From the NCBI GenBank assembly GCA_947473355.1, contig CANJCQ010000030.1, positions 1 to 45,770 on the forward strand: a stretch of DNA of 45,770 bases. Reading direction: 5' to 3'. The DNA comes from Sphingomonadaceae bacterium (GTDB taxonomy: Bacteria > Pseudomonadota > Alphaproteobacteria > Sphingomonadales > Sphingomonadaceae). Below are positions 26,050 through 34,884 of the stretch, piece after piece; the stretch's first letter is position 1; the number at the start of each line of letters is the position of its first letter. The notes under the pieces were generated by a model. That model was given only the letters and a program-made list of their open reading frames with translations, made no database searches and was not told the DNA's origin. The position numbers and the translations under genes are program-made.

Positions 26050-28575
26050 TTACCAGCTAAACCGGGCGGTCATTCCGAATTCCCGGCGCGGGGTCAGGGT
26101 GACCGAGCGATAACCTGAACTCTTCGCCAGACCCAATGCCGTCGCGGCCTGGGCTTCGGATGGCGTCTGGATATCAGACACGCCCTGTCCGATCAGCTTC
26201 CTGGTATTGGTCAGGTTGCGGGCATAACCGCCAATGTCCCATTTCCCGTCGCTGCTGCGCACGCCCAGGAACAGGTTGACCAGTCCATAGCTGTCAGCAG
26301 TGAAGCCACCGGGAGCGAAATTGTTGGTCGGGGTGTAGCTGATCAGGGTGCGGATATAGGCATCGGCCTTGGTGAAGACCGGCATATTGTATTCCGCCTG
26401 GAAGGTCGCATTCCAGTCTGACTGATAGGCCAGGGCAGCGCTCGACTGGCAAAAGCGGACTGCCTCGGTGCCAAAGCTGGCGACAGTGGCCACACCATTA
26501 TCCGGAATGCCATTGCCGTCGGAATCGTTGCAGGGCACTAAAGCGTTGGACAGCCGCCCATGGGCATAGTTCACATTTCCCGAGATCGAGAACTGCTTGG
26601 AAGCCCGATAGGCCAGCTCGATATCGAAGCCCTTGACCTTGCCATCGGCATTGACGGACAGCGAAGCCGCCGTCGCGACACTCGGGGCTGCCGCCGTATT
26701 GTTGATATAGGGCACGCCAAGTGCGCCAAAGATGAAGCCATTGTAGTCCTGATAGAATGCCGCAAAGTTGGCCGTCAGCTTGCGGTCAAGCAGCATCATT
26801 TTCACGCCGGCTTCATAGTTGTTCGACGTCTCCGACCGCGTTTTCGCGAATGCCCGGATGCGGGGATCGGTCGACTGCAGGTTCAGGTTGTTTGTCAGCG
26901 GGCGCCAGCTGTGGCCATAGCTGATGTAGGCCGTGATATCGTCGCTGAAGCGATGGGTCAGCGAGGCATTGTAAACCCAAGCCTCTTCCTTGTTCACCAG
27001 TGGATTGGAAGCGAACAGGGTGCGTCCCGCCAGGGGAGCGTCGCATTGGCCCGGATTGAACGTCGAAGCGAAGGCTGGCCCTGCGCCCAGGTTAATGAAC
27101 GCGCAATTCGTCAAAGGCTGGCCGGTTGCCGTGATGCCTCCGGAAAGTACGCCGGTCTGGTCGCTGCTCTGCTCATACCAGACATGACGGGCGCCGACAA
27201 AGAGGTCCGTATCCTTCGTGATATGGAAGGTGGAATTGGCGTAGATCGCCTGGTTCTTCCAATTGGTCGGGAAATTGCCTGTAAGGATCAACTTGTAGTT
27301 GTAGTTGAAAGCGGTGAGGCTTGGCGACCGGGGATTTCCGTAAGTTCCCGGAAGGTAGCTCGCCACCGATTCAACCAGATTGTCCGACGTATTCTTCTCG
27401 TAATAGAAGCCGACACCATAGTCCCAGAACGTTGCGCCGGTTGTTTCGATCCGGAGCTCCTGCGTTATGAGTTTGGAACGTCCATCGAGGGTTTTCAGCT
27501 GGGGGTCCGGATAGGCCGTCGGATAGACGTGGACAGCATTCAGGCCGCCATAATTGATGTTCCGGGTCTTGTTGTATTCTCCGACATAGGAAATGCGGTG
27601 CGATCCCAGATCGAGCGTGATCTGGCCGATCAGGTTCTTGTGGTGCTCGTCGCGGATGGCATAAACATCGCTTACCGAAAGCAGGTCAAACGCGCTGATT
27701 GCCGGGCCGTTGAAATTCTTGCCCAACACCTGGGCTACCGGATTGATCGGCGTGCTCGGCCCCTGATAGCCAGGTCCCGCCACCTGGAACAATGTCGCGT
27801 GGACCGACTTGAAATCCTGATACATAACATTGATGTCGAGATTTTCGGTCGGCTTGAACCGCATTGATGCGCGCCAGCTGCTGAGATGGTGATATGGCTT
27901 TTTTGTAGTGTACAGGCTGGTGACACCATCATTGTCATTGCGATCGATAACCCCGGCGACGCGAACCGCGAGAACATCCTTGACCAGCGGCACGCCGATC
28001 GCTGCTTCGCCGCGCGTCTGGTCGAGATTGTTGAACGACCCGCTGATATAGCCGGTGAAATTGTTCAGGTCAGGACGCTTGGTGGTGAATGTGATCGCAC
28101 CCGCCGAAGAGGGGCGCCCGCGCAGCGTGCCTTGCGGACCGCGCAGAACTTCGACCTGACCAATGTCATACAAGGTCTGATAGACCATGACATCGGTGAC
28201 CGGCGCCTCGTTGAGATAGGTCTGAACCGTGGGGTCAAGACGCCCACCCGCCGCGCCGCGGGCTGCGCCTCGCAGGCCGAGCGTTGGCGTATTTCCGGGA
28301 GTGGCGGGGGAAAAGACCAGCCCCGGCACCACAGCCGTCAGATCGGACCCGTTGAACAGATTCAGATCCTTGAGCTTCTGACCAGTGATCGCAGTGACCG
28401 TCAGCGGCACGTCCTGAAGGGTTTCCTCGACGCGGCGCGCAGTGACGATGATATCGTTGCCGTCGCTTGCTTCATCGGCTGCGGGATTGTCGGACTGAGC
28501 CCAGACCTGCGGCGACCAGATTCCGGCCAGTGCGACGCCCAGTGCCAGCTGCTTTGCGATTTGAATTCGGCGCAT
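26050..28575 (-). CDS. TonB-dependent receptor (1)
   Basis: An 841-residue outer-membrane receptor with a signal peptide (MRRIQIAKQLALGVALAG then WSPQVWAQ), a TonB-box-like DIIVTARR, a plug domain (about 50-165, with VEVLRGPQGTLRGR) and a beta-barrel ending in an aromatic residue (MTARFSW), as outer-membrane proteins require. GGGGGGAG lies about 6 bases before the ATG. The plug has LRGRPSSAG where FGRNATAG is usual. Transcription probably starts near the shared palindrome 89 bases upstream. It should import a large or scarce substrate for the neighbouring pathway; length and plug type match the many substrate-specific receptors of sphingomonads. Confidence 0.94.
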   Translation of the reverse strand: MRRIQIAKQLALGVALAGIWSPQVWAQSDNPAADEASDGNDIIVTARRVEETLQDVPLTVTAITGQKLKDLNLFNGSDLTAVVPGLVFSPATPGNTPTLGLRGAARGAAGGRLDPTVQTYLNEAPVTDVMVYQTLYDIGQVEVLRGPQGTLRGRPSSAGAITFTTKRPDLNNFTGYISGSFNNLDQTRGEAAIGVPLVKDVLAVRVAGVIDRNDNDGVTSLYTTKKPYHHLSSWRASMRFKPTENLDINVMYQDFKSVHATLFQVAGPGYQGPSTPINPVAQVLGKNFNGPAISAFDLLSVSDVYAIRDEHHKNLIGQITLDLGSHRISYVGEYNKTRNINYGGLNAVHVYPTAYPDPQLKTLDGRSKLITQELRIETTGATFWDYGVGFYYEKNTSDNLVESVASYLPGTYGNPRSPSLTAFNYNYKLILTGNFPTNWKNQAIYANSTFHITKDTDLFVGARHVWYEQSSDQTGVLSGGITATGQPLTNCAFINLGAGPAFASTFNPGQCDAPLAGRTLFASNPLVNKEEAWVYNASLTHRFSDDITAYISYGHSWRPLTNNLNLQSTDPRIRAFAKTRSETSNNYEAGVKMMLLDRKLTANFAAFYQDYNGFIFGALGVPYINNTAAAPSVATAASLSVNADGKVKGFDIELAYRASKQFSISGNVNYAHGRLSNALVPCNDSDGNGIPDNGVATVASFGTEAVRFCQSSAALAYQSDWNATFQAEYNMPVFTKADAYIRTLISYTPTNNFAPGGFTADSYGLVNLFLGVRSSDGKWDIGGYARNLTNTRKLIGQGVSDIQTPSEAQAATALGLAKSSGYRSVTLTPRREFGMTARFSW

Positions 28576-28663
28576 GATTTGCTCCCCCCATGTGATTAAT
28601 GAAACAGTTGTGAATCATTGTTGGATACTTCTAGGCCACGTTTCGGCGTGCGCAAAACCAATC

Positions 28664-28679
28664 TAGTCCAATTGGCATA
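28664..28679. promoter_or_regulatory. shared palindrome, site 3
   Basis: TAGTCCAATTGGCATA contains the perfect 8-base core CCAATTGG and fits the consensus TATTSCAATTGGMATA. It lies 89 bases upstream of the TonB receptor start and 47 bases past the stop of the BNR-repeat gene. The flank ATTTTTC is nearly the same as that of site 4. Confidence 0.6.
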
Positions 28680-28725
28680 TTTTTCGTCGCAACTGTGACA
28701 GATGTGCAACACTCGCCTGATCGCT

Positions 28726-30087
28726 TCAGTTGTGAATGCGCGCCGCAGTAATCCGGGAACCCTTGCCAAGCCTTGCCCCGTGACGGGAAAACGTCGCCCA
28801 GGCCTCGCCCCCCGGGGAAATGCCCAAGTAAGCCTCCGCCTCGGACGGCGATTCGCCCTCCGCCAAAGTGGGGTCATTTGGCGGATCAAGATCGACCGTG
28901 CGGAAGTGCGGCGCGGCTGCATTGGCGTCGAATGACTCGGACAACCAGGCATGCCAGACGCCGTAGCCCGAGACGATCCAACGGCGCGGGTTGGCCTTGG
29001 CCTCGGTGTTGAGCGAGGAGATCAGGACATGGCCGGGCTCGCTGGCAACGATGTTGGCGTGGCCGTTGTTGAAACTCGTGCCCGGCGGCATCGCCTTGAC
29101 CGGCGCGGACCAGGTGCGCGCCTTGTCGCGCGAGGTCACCAGGTAGATCTGGTTGTCGCGGTCATCCGTCCACAGCACATAGACGGTGCCCGCCTTGTCG
29201 ACGGCGACCTTTTGCTGCCCGGTCTGCAGGTTGCAGGCCAGCGAATTGGGGACTGCCTCCTGCCGCCATGTCTCGCCGAAATCTTCGCTGACAGCGATCA
29301 TCTGGCGGCACAGGTTGGCAGGCTTGAACGGATAGACCTTGCTTGTGATTCGGGCGGGATCGAATCCGATGAATTCGGGATAGTCGAAATAAAGCGTCCC
29401 GTCGGGCGCTGCCACGCCAGCTCCCGCTTCGGTCGTCACAGAGGCAGGGTTCTTCATCTGCTGCCAGGTCGCACCGCCGTCCAGCGAGCGATAGACCGGG
29501 CGAAGTCCGCCGACGAGACGCGGCGCCACACCGAAGAAATAGACCGCGCGTTGCTGCAGACCGTTCGGGTGAAAGCCAGTGACCATCCGCCCCCAGTCAA
29601 AAGTGCCGCAACCGGTGGTGCTGCCCTGCCATGTAGCGCCAAGATCGTCACTCCATGAGACGACCGCTCCGCCCTTCATCGCGCCGCATGATGCCGCTGC
29701 GTTGCTGGTGACATACCAGACCCGGTCAGTGACCGGATCGATATGGACCGTGCCGTGCACGCCCTTGGCATGGCTGTCACCATTGGCGTGGACCGGCGGG
29801 GTGATAGCCTGCCAGGTCAGGCCTTTGTCGGCCGAACGCAGCACGCCAGCGGCATTTCGGCCAATGAACAGCGTGCCATTGCGCGAGATCTGGATCGAAG
29901 GGGACTGGTCGGTAACGCCGGTATCATACCGGCACCCTTTCGCCGCCGAATCTCCTGAAACGGGCGCGCAATAAGGCTGTTGTTTGGGCAAAGGTGGCGG
30001 CACCGGCGCGGGCACCGATCGCCAGGCGACAATGCCGATGACAAGCAGGCTGAGAGCGACAAGCCCAAGGCGCACCCGACCGATCAT
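28726..30087 (-). CDS. membrane-anchored BNR/Asp-box repeat protein (copy 1)
   Basis: A 453-residue protein with an N-terminal signal or anchor helix (about 6-22) and a sialidase-like beta-propeller. The repeated Asp-box pattern S-x-D-x-G-x-T-W is seen as SADKGLTW, SDDLGATW, SLDGGATW and SEDFGETW, with a weaker SRDKARTW. The catalytic Arg triad and Tyr/Glu pair of true sialidases were not identified, so enzyme activity is not claimed. The start at 30087 overlaps the upstream gene's stop by four bases (ATGA). It probably faces the periplasm or cell surface and could bind glycans or proteins. Confidence 0.82.
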   Translation of the reverse strand: MIGRVRLGLVALSLLVIGIVAWRSVPAPVPPPLPKQQPYCAPVSGDSAAKGCRYDTGVTDQSPSIQISRNGTLFIGRNAAGVLRSADKGLTWQAITPPVHANGDSHAKGVHGTVHIDPVTDRVWYVTSNAAASCGAMKGGAVVSWSDDLGATWQGSTTGCGTFDWGRMVTGFHPNGLQQRAVYFFGVAPRLVGGLRPVYRSLDGGATWQQMKNPASVTTEAGAGVAAPDGTLYFDYPEFIGFDPARITSKVYPFKPANLCRQMIAVSEDFGETWRQEAVPNSLACNLQTGQQKVAVDKAGTVYVLWTDDRDNQIYLVTSRDKARTWSAPVKAMPPGTSFNNGHANIVASEPGHVLISSLNTEAKANPRRWIVSGYGVWHAWLSESFDANAAAPHFRTVDLDPPNDPTLAEGESPSEAEAYLGISPGGEAWATFSRHGARLGKGSRITAARIHN

Positions 30088-31511
30088 CGGCGCACCAGAC
30101 GGCCCATAATACCCTCGGCATCGCCCTTGGGCACAGTCGCGGCGAAGGCACCCCACAGCGAGCCATCGGGGGCCCAGCGGGCAATGGTATATTCCTGCGG
30201 CCCGCTGGCCCAGCAGCAGGCTTCGGGCATCAGCGGCTGGCCGGGGCGGGTTATGGCCGCCGTCTCGAATGTGGGGGCCGGGGCCGTCGGATTGTCGCTG
30301 ATCGCGAGATACCCCGTCCAGGTCTGCTTGTCCGTGGTGCCATAATAGGAAATGCCGACGCGACCCTCAGGGGTGACGGCAATCGCAATGAACACCGATT
30401 GCACTAACCCGGGCGAGTTGATCCGCACCGGCTTGCTCCAGGTCCGTCCCTTGTCGGCAGACCATGACAGCACCGGCAGATAGGCATCGTCGTTGCGGAC
30501 ATAATAGAGCCGCCCCGCCGCATCCTGCCCCAGGGCATCGCTGGTCTGGCTTGCAGCCATTTCTGCTGGCACGGTGTTGATCCGTCCGCTGATCAGCTGC
30601 TTGCGCCATGCCGGGGAGGCCAGCGCCCTCAGCACACCAATGCCGCCACCACCCACGTCTCGCTGGACCACATGCCGCTCCCAGCTTGCGCCCTCATCGC
30701 GCGAGACCACCACTTCGGTCGCGCCGCAGAAATGGATCGGCATGTAGATGGTGCCGTCAGCCGGATCGACGATGCCGCGGCCGGGGCCGGAGCCGCGCGG
30801 CTGGGTCGGATCCTTGCAGTCGCCATGCTTGAACGGATCGGCGCCGCTGGTCCTGAAAGTCCGCCCGCCGTCGACCGACTTGAAGCAGCGCGCGCCGGTG
30901 ACGAAGCCGCCGGGCTGGGTCATGTTGCAATAATAGATGTTGGTCGGATAGCCTTGGCTGCGCGGCGTAACGGGACGCCCGGAAAATACCCGGTTCCAGT
31001 CGTAGCGATCGGGGGAATCGAAGGTGCCTGTTTGCCATGTGGCCCCCAGATCATCGCTCGCATAGACCGGCGTATCGCCAAGCGCGCTGTAGAAATAGCG
31101 CTGGGTCACCGGATCGAGCCAGCCGTCGGGAATACCGGTCTTGGCGGCATTGGGCAGCACGCGCCGCGTCCAGCTTGCGCCGTTGTCGGACGACACGGCG
31201 ATACCGGCAGGGCCCGTCGTCACCGAGCGCAGCAAAGTGCCATCGCGGGTGATGGCAAGGCCCGGCTCACCAGAGCGCATGCCGGTATCGATCAGGCAGG
31301 GCGCATAGACCCCGTTGCCCACGATTGCGCCGCCGCTGTGGCGGACGGTCCGGCGGTCCTCCTGGCATTCCGACTTTTGCCCGACGAAACGCGGCCAGGG
31401 CTCGGCCTTTTCGAACATCGCTGGCAGCACGAAAGTTGCCGCGAGCACGGCAATGCCGAGAAACCCCAAAAGCAAAGGGGCGCGTTCGCCCGGGAGGAGT
31501 TGCCGCTTCAT
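30084..31511 (-). CDS. membrane-anchored BNR/Asp-box repeat protein (copy 2)
   Basis: A 475-residue protein with an N-terminal helix (about 9-31, PLLLGFLGIAVLAATFVLP) and an Asp-box propeller: SSDNGASW, SDDLGATW, SVDGGRTF, SRDEGASW and SADKGRTW. Its architecture matches the gene downstream, so the two are a tandem duplication that has diverged. The start at 31511 is 8 bases after the previous gene's stop; an extension to 31586 would overlap that gene and has no ribosome-binding site. No catalytic residues of known sialidases were found. A role as a periplasmic propeller binding the imported substrate is one possibility. Confidence 0.82.
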   Translation of the reverse strand: MKRQLLPGERAPLLLGFLGIAVLAATFVLPAMFEKAEPWPRFVGQKSECQEDRRTVRHSGGAIVGNGVYAPCLIDTGMRSGEPGLAITRDGTLLRSVTTGPAGIAVSSDNGASWTRRVLPNAAKTGIPDGWLDPVTQRYFYSALGDTPVYASDDLGATWQTGTFDSPDRYDWNRVFSGRPVTPRSQGYPTNIYYCNMTQPGGFVTGARCFKSVDGGRTFRTSGADPFKHGDCKDPTQPRGSGPGRGIVDPADGTIYMPIHFCGATEVVVSRDEGASWERHVVQRDVGGGGIGVLRALASPAWRKQLISGRINTVPAEMAASQTSDALGQDAAGRLYYVRNDDAYLPVLSWSADKGRTWSKPVRINSPGLVQSVFIAIAVTPEGRVGISYYGTTDKQTWTGYLAISDNPTAPAPTFETAAITRPGQPLMPEACCWASGPQEYTIARWAPDGSLWGAFAATVPKGDAEGIMGRLVRR

Positions 31512-31519
31512 GACCGTCG

Positions 31520-31972
31520 TCAAGCGACTGGCTGCGCGGCGGCCTGTGATACGCTGGCCTTCGTTCCCCGCCCAAGCGACAGCCACATGATGGCTGCGGT
31601 GATATAGGCAAAGGCGATGATCGCAACATAGGTGGATGTGGCGACATCAAGCGCCGAGGCGATCCAGCAGGCGAGTGCTGCTCCGACTGCCGGCGCAATA
31701 AGGTAGGCGCGGTTGCCGGTAAGGCCGAACAGCCGGCACACGACAGCGAGGGGATAGGCCAGCAGGAAGGTGATAATCGACGACAAGAGCAAGGTGAACA
31801 TCAAGGCGATGATGAAGGCGGACAATGCGCTGGCGATGGAAGCGCCGCCTGCATCCTTGGTCAGGAACTGGATCACGACCATCGCGACGTAGCCCAGAAC
31901 ATAGATGAAGGCGTTGCCGATCCCGGCTGTGAACACTGCGGTGGCAATGGCGAAATAGCCCGGTTTCTGCAT
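31520..31972 (-). CDS. four-helix membrane protein, unrecognised
   Basis: A 150-residue protein with about four membrane helices (roughly 7-35, 43-70, 78-104 and 110-136) and a short Ala/Gln-rich tail. GGGGAGG lies about 6 bases before the ATG at 31972. It is first in an operon with the two BNR-repeat genes, preceded 120 bases upstream by the shared palindrome. No family was recognised. It might be a membrane partner of the propeller proteins; nothing in the sequence shows a transport or enzyme motif. Confidence 0.75.
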   Translation of the reverse strand: MQKPGYFAIATAVFTAGIGNAFIYVLGYVAMVVIQFLTKDAGGASIASALSAFIIALMFTLLLSSIITFLLAYPLAVVCRLFGLTGNRAYLIAPAVGAALACWIASALDVATSTYVAIIAFAYITAAIMWLSLGRGTKASVSQAAAQPVA

Positions 31973-32091
31973 GCTTTCCTCCCCTGTGCGCCAGATGACT
32001 GGCACCTGAGTCGATCAATTGCCGCCATCTGTAGATCAGGCAGCGGAGGCAAATTGGCCGACGTTGCCCCATCTGACGCCCAGGAGCGACT

Positions 32092-32107
32092 TATTGCAAG
32101 TGGAATA
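32092..32107. promoter_or_regulatory. shared palindrome, site 4, within a likely promoter
   Basis: TATTGCAAGTGGAATA fits the consensus TATTSCAATTGGMATA. On the minus strand a perfect -35 hexamer TTGACA (32112-32117) is followed after 16-17 bases by AATAAG, so the palindrome fills the spacer of a plausible sigma-70 promoter for the membrane protein/BNR operon. A protein bound there would block RNA polymerase, which favours a repressor. The rest of the 228-base gap (31973-32200) shows nothing else. Confidence 0.6.
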
Positions 32108-32200
32108 TTTTTGTCAAACGCCGGAGCGAACTATTGCCTGATGGCCTGGACTGCCTCGACCAGATTGCACAATGGCGGTTGCCGCCTCGCCGAAATGGCA

Positions 32201-33535
32201 TCATCGTTCGAACTCCGGGGCATCTTCAAACCGCATGAGCTCGCCATCGATATGTCGGCTTGCCAGCCAATAGAGCAAGGCCGGCACCAGATAGAGCAAG
32301 GCCGATCCCATCAGCGTGTAACGCAGGCTCGCCTGCATCGTAACCGAAAGGTGCCGGTGGACCATGTCCGATGCGAGGCCGAACAGCGTGACGCCCAGCC
32401 CTGGGCCCAGCAGCATGGTCACCATCCCCAGCATCGACGTTGCCGTCGCGCGAACAGAGGGGCTGAGCAGGCGCTGGCCAGCGGCGGAAAGACCGCCGAC
32501 GCTCAGATTGTCGGCCATATAGGGCAGGAACAGCAGCAGCATTGCCAGCCACCAGGTGCCCGATGCCCAGGCGACAAACATCAGGGGTGCGGCAATCACC
32601 ATGCCCAGGATCGCCGGAGTCATATAATGCGCCGCGCTTCGGGCGGCGAAACGATCAGCGGCCCAGCCGCCGATCAGATTGCCGGCGATGCCGCTCAATC
32701 CCGCCAGCAGCCCCAACCAAAGACCCGCCGCAAAGGCGGTCATGCCAAGGTTCCGCTGGAAATGCATCATGCCCCAGAATGCCGCGCTCATTGCCAGCGC
32801 TCCCATCACGATGTCGCCAAGCGTGATGTAGATCAGCGTGCGCGATCGCATGATCTGGTGCATTGCCGTGCGCAGTGCCGATTTCGAAATGTCTACAGCG
32901 GTGGCACGGTGATTGAGACCGAATTTGCGGAAGACAAAGGCCAGCCAGACCGCGCAGGCGATCCCGGGCAGTCCGACGAACAGGAATGCGGCTCTCCAGC
33001 CCAGATTGTCGGCCAGATATCCGCCCATTGGCCGCCCCACCAGCACACCCAGCGGCATGCCGAGGCCGAAGATCGACATCGCCCAGGCCAGCCGCTTGGT
33101 CGGCACAACGTCGGCGATCAGGGCCTTGGAAGGCGCGGTGCATCCCGCCTCTCCTGCTGCCACGCCCATGCGCGCGAAGACAAGCTGGGTAAAGCTTTGC
33201 GTCACGCCGCAGAGCGCTGTCATACCCGACCACAAGGCCAGCGCCGCCGAGATTACCCATACCCGGTTGGCCCCGGGCCGGTCGGCCAGCCATCCCCATG
33301 GCAGGCTGAACACAAAGTAGGCAGCTGAAAACACGATCCCGCCGAGCAGGCCGATCTGCGAATCGCTCAGCTGGAAGTCCTTGCCGATGGCAAAGGCCAG
33401 CAGGGTCATCATCTGGCGGTCGATGATGTTGATCGCCAGAACAATGGTAAGCGCCCAGATCAGAAGCCAGGCCCTGCGATCAAGCACCGGCTCCACGGCC
33501 GCTCCGGAAGTTGCGGACTCAGACACTTTGGTCAT
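32201..33535 (-). CDS. MFS transporter, spinster-like
   Basis: A 444-residue carrier with about 12 membrane helices. It shows DRQMMTLLAFAIGKDFQLSD, FSLPWGWLADR (motif A) and ARMGVAAGEAGCTAPSKALI, a pattern typical of the spinster-like MFS group that is abundant in sphingomonads. The substrate is unknown. Two ATGs are possible, 33541 and 33535; neither has a clear ribosome-binding site, but the start region overlaps the end of the NifU-like gene, which indicates translational coupling. It is the last gene of the UGSC-like operon and may import or export what that module handles. Confidence 0.88.
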   Translation of the reverse strand: MTKVSESATSGAAVEPVLDRRAWLLIWALTIVLAINIIDRQMMTLLAFAIGKDFQLSDSQIGLLGGIVFSAAYFVFSLPWGWLADRPGANRVWVISAALALWSGMTALCGVTQSFTQLVFARMGVAAGEAGCTAPSKALIADVVPTKRLAWAMSIFGLGMPLGVLVGRPMGGYLADNLGWRAAFLFVGLPGIACAVWLAFVFRKFGLNHRATAVDISKSALRTAMHQIMRSRTLIYITLGDIVMGALAMSAAFWGMMHFQRNLGMTAFAAGLWLGLLAGLSGIAGNLIGGWAADRFAARSAAHYMTPAILGMVIAAPLMFVAWASGTWWLAMLLLFLPYMADNLSVGGLSAAGQRLLSPSVRATATSMLGMVTMLLGPGLGVTLFGLASDMVHRHLSVTMQASLRYTLMGSALLYLVPALLYWLASRHIDGELMRFEDAPEFER

Positions 33536-33785
33536 GAGCATGCTGATAGCGCAATTCGATCGGCACTTGCTCGCCGTCCGGCAAGTGCCTCAGCGCGTCG
33601 CGTACATAAAGCGTCATCAGGCTGACCGGGACCAGGCAATCGGCGCAGGCATCCTCGCCTGCAGTGATCTGGAGAGTAACGCCTTCGGGGCTGACCGCCA
33701 CCGTCTGCAGTTCATAACCATCGGCGCGCAGCATGTTGCGGAGCGAAGCCAGCGCGGCATCGACCTGCTGACGCGACAGGCTCAT
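33519..33785 (-). CDS. small NifU-like CxxC protein
   Basis: An 88-residue protein resembling the NifU C-terminal domain: an N-terminal helix (QQVDAALASLRNMLRADG), a beta hairpin (LQTVAVSPEGVTLQITAG), then ACADC (Cys47, Cys50) and a helix LMTLYVRDALRHL. NifU-type domains of this shape carry iron-sulfur clusters or thiols through the CxxC pair. Similarity is of pattern only. It overlaps the upstream 366-residue gene by four bases (ATGA) and the downstream MFS gene by 17 bases, so all are translated together. A role as a thiol or cluster carrier for the UGSC-like protein is inference. Confidence 0.75.
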   Translation of the reverse strand: MSLSRQQVDAALASLRNMLRADGYELQTVAVSPEGVTLQITAGEDACADCLVPVSLMTLYVRDALRHLPDGEQVPIELRYQHAHDQSV

Positions 33786-34882
33786 CGCTTGCCCGCCGCC
33801 GCCGAAGGAAGCCTGACTTCCCGCGAGGCCACTTCGAATGTCGCCGAATAGGTCTGGATGAAGGTCGGGAAATTGCCGGCCGGGCCGCCGCAGATGACCA
33901 CGAGAATATCGTCGGGGCTGGTGGCGACGCCGAGCATGCGGTCCTCATCGCCCGGCGCCAGCGCTCCGCCGCGCTCAAACCGTCCGCCGACCTTCCAGCC
34001 ATGCTGTTTCACCCAGGCCATGCTGCGGCGGCTGCGGTCAAACAGGGCGGCGGCGATGTCCTGCTTCGACCAGCCCGCAGCCACGAACATCTCAGCCGCT
34101 TCCGGCGGCACCATCAGAACGCCAAATCCGCTGTCGATCAGGCGGCCTGCGCCAACGAGATAGTGGGCGACTGTCTCGATCCATTCTTCCGGGGTCTTTT
34201 CGAAATGGTTCGACAGCATGATGTGGTTGCCGACAGTGAATGCCGTCACCACGCTGGCATCCCGGGTAAATCCGCGCGTGACATGCAGCGGGACGAGGCC
34301 CGGGAAGGCCTCTTCATCCTCGACGATGTGGTAGGCGACGTATTTGGCCGGATGGCCGATGGTCGAACGGTCCAGTATTGCCCGGCCATGCGCCGAGGTC
34401 GCGCCCGCGCCGCCGACCGATCCCATGACATTGAGCTGCACCAGCCGCAGCGCTCGCCCGATGGAAGCGTTGGCGCGGTTGCCTGGCCCGAGCACGTTGC
34501 CGTCGCAATTCATCCCCAGCGCAAGGCGGACCGGACCGTTGACGATGAAGCCAAGCGCCAGGCTGCCGGTGGATGAATTGGCGACATGCAGGTTCACGCC
34601 GGGCTCAAGCAGGCATTCGACCAGTGCGATGACGACCGGAAGGTGCTCGGGCAGGCACCCCGCCATGATCGCGTTGATCGCAACCTTGCCCACTGTGACC
34701 GGCCGGTTGCGCATGTCGTAGAAGCCGATTTCCTCCGCCGCCTCGCGCCCGGCATGGGCCAAGAACTCGGCAAGACGTTCCGCCGTGGGCGGTATGACGG
34801 GAAGGCCGTCGGTCCAGCCCCGTGCGTGGAACTCCTCGATGGCTTCAATGAAATCGCGGGCTTCGATTGCCTCGGGCGTCAT
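33782..34882 (-). CDS. conserved protein of unknown function linked to the UGSC-like gene
   Basis: A 366-residue soluble protein with no signal peptide. The N-terminus carries FHARGWTDGLPVIPPTAERL; later come the Gly/Asn-rich NCDGNVLGPGNRANASIG, GSVGGAGATSAHGR and VICGGPAGNFPTF. No characterised enzyme family was recognised, but the WTDGLPVIPPT segment is one I associate with proteins encoded beside UGSC-family genes (recalled pattern, not a search result). The start at 34882 follows AGGG and lies 2 bases after the UGSC-like stop. Conserved Asn/Gly loops suggest a binding or enzyme role. Confidence 0.75.
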   Translation of the reverse strand: MTPEAIEARDFIEAIEEFHARGWTDGLPVIPPTAERLAEFLAHAGREAAEEIGFYDMRNRPVTVGKVAINAIMAGCLPEHLPVVIALVECLLEPGVNLHVANSSTGSLALGFIVNGPVRLALGMNCDGNVLGPGNRANASIGRALRLVQLNVMGSVGGAGATSAHGRAILDRSTIGHPAKYVAYHIVEDEEAFPGLVPLHVTRGFTRDASVVTAFTVGNHIMLSNHFEKTPEEWIETVAHYLVGAGRLIDSGFGVLMVPPEAAEMFVAAGWSKQDIAAALFDRSRRSMAWVKQHGWKVGGRFERGGALAPGDEDRMLGVATSPDDILVVICGGPAGNFPTFIQTYSATFEVASREVRLPSAAAGKR

Positions 34883-34884
34883 CC

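Noticed and set aside
26560..27867. 435-residue plus-strand reading frame within the TonB receptor
   Set aside because: It is antisense to conserved receptor sequence and has no motif or plausible ribosome-binding site.
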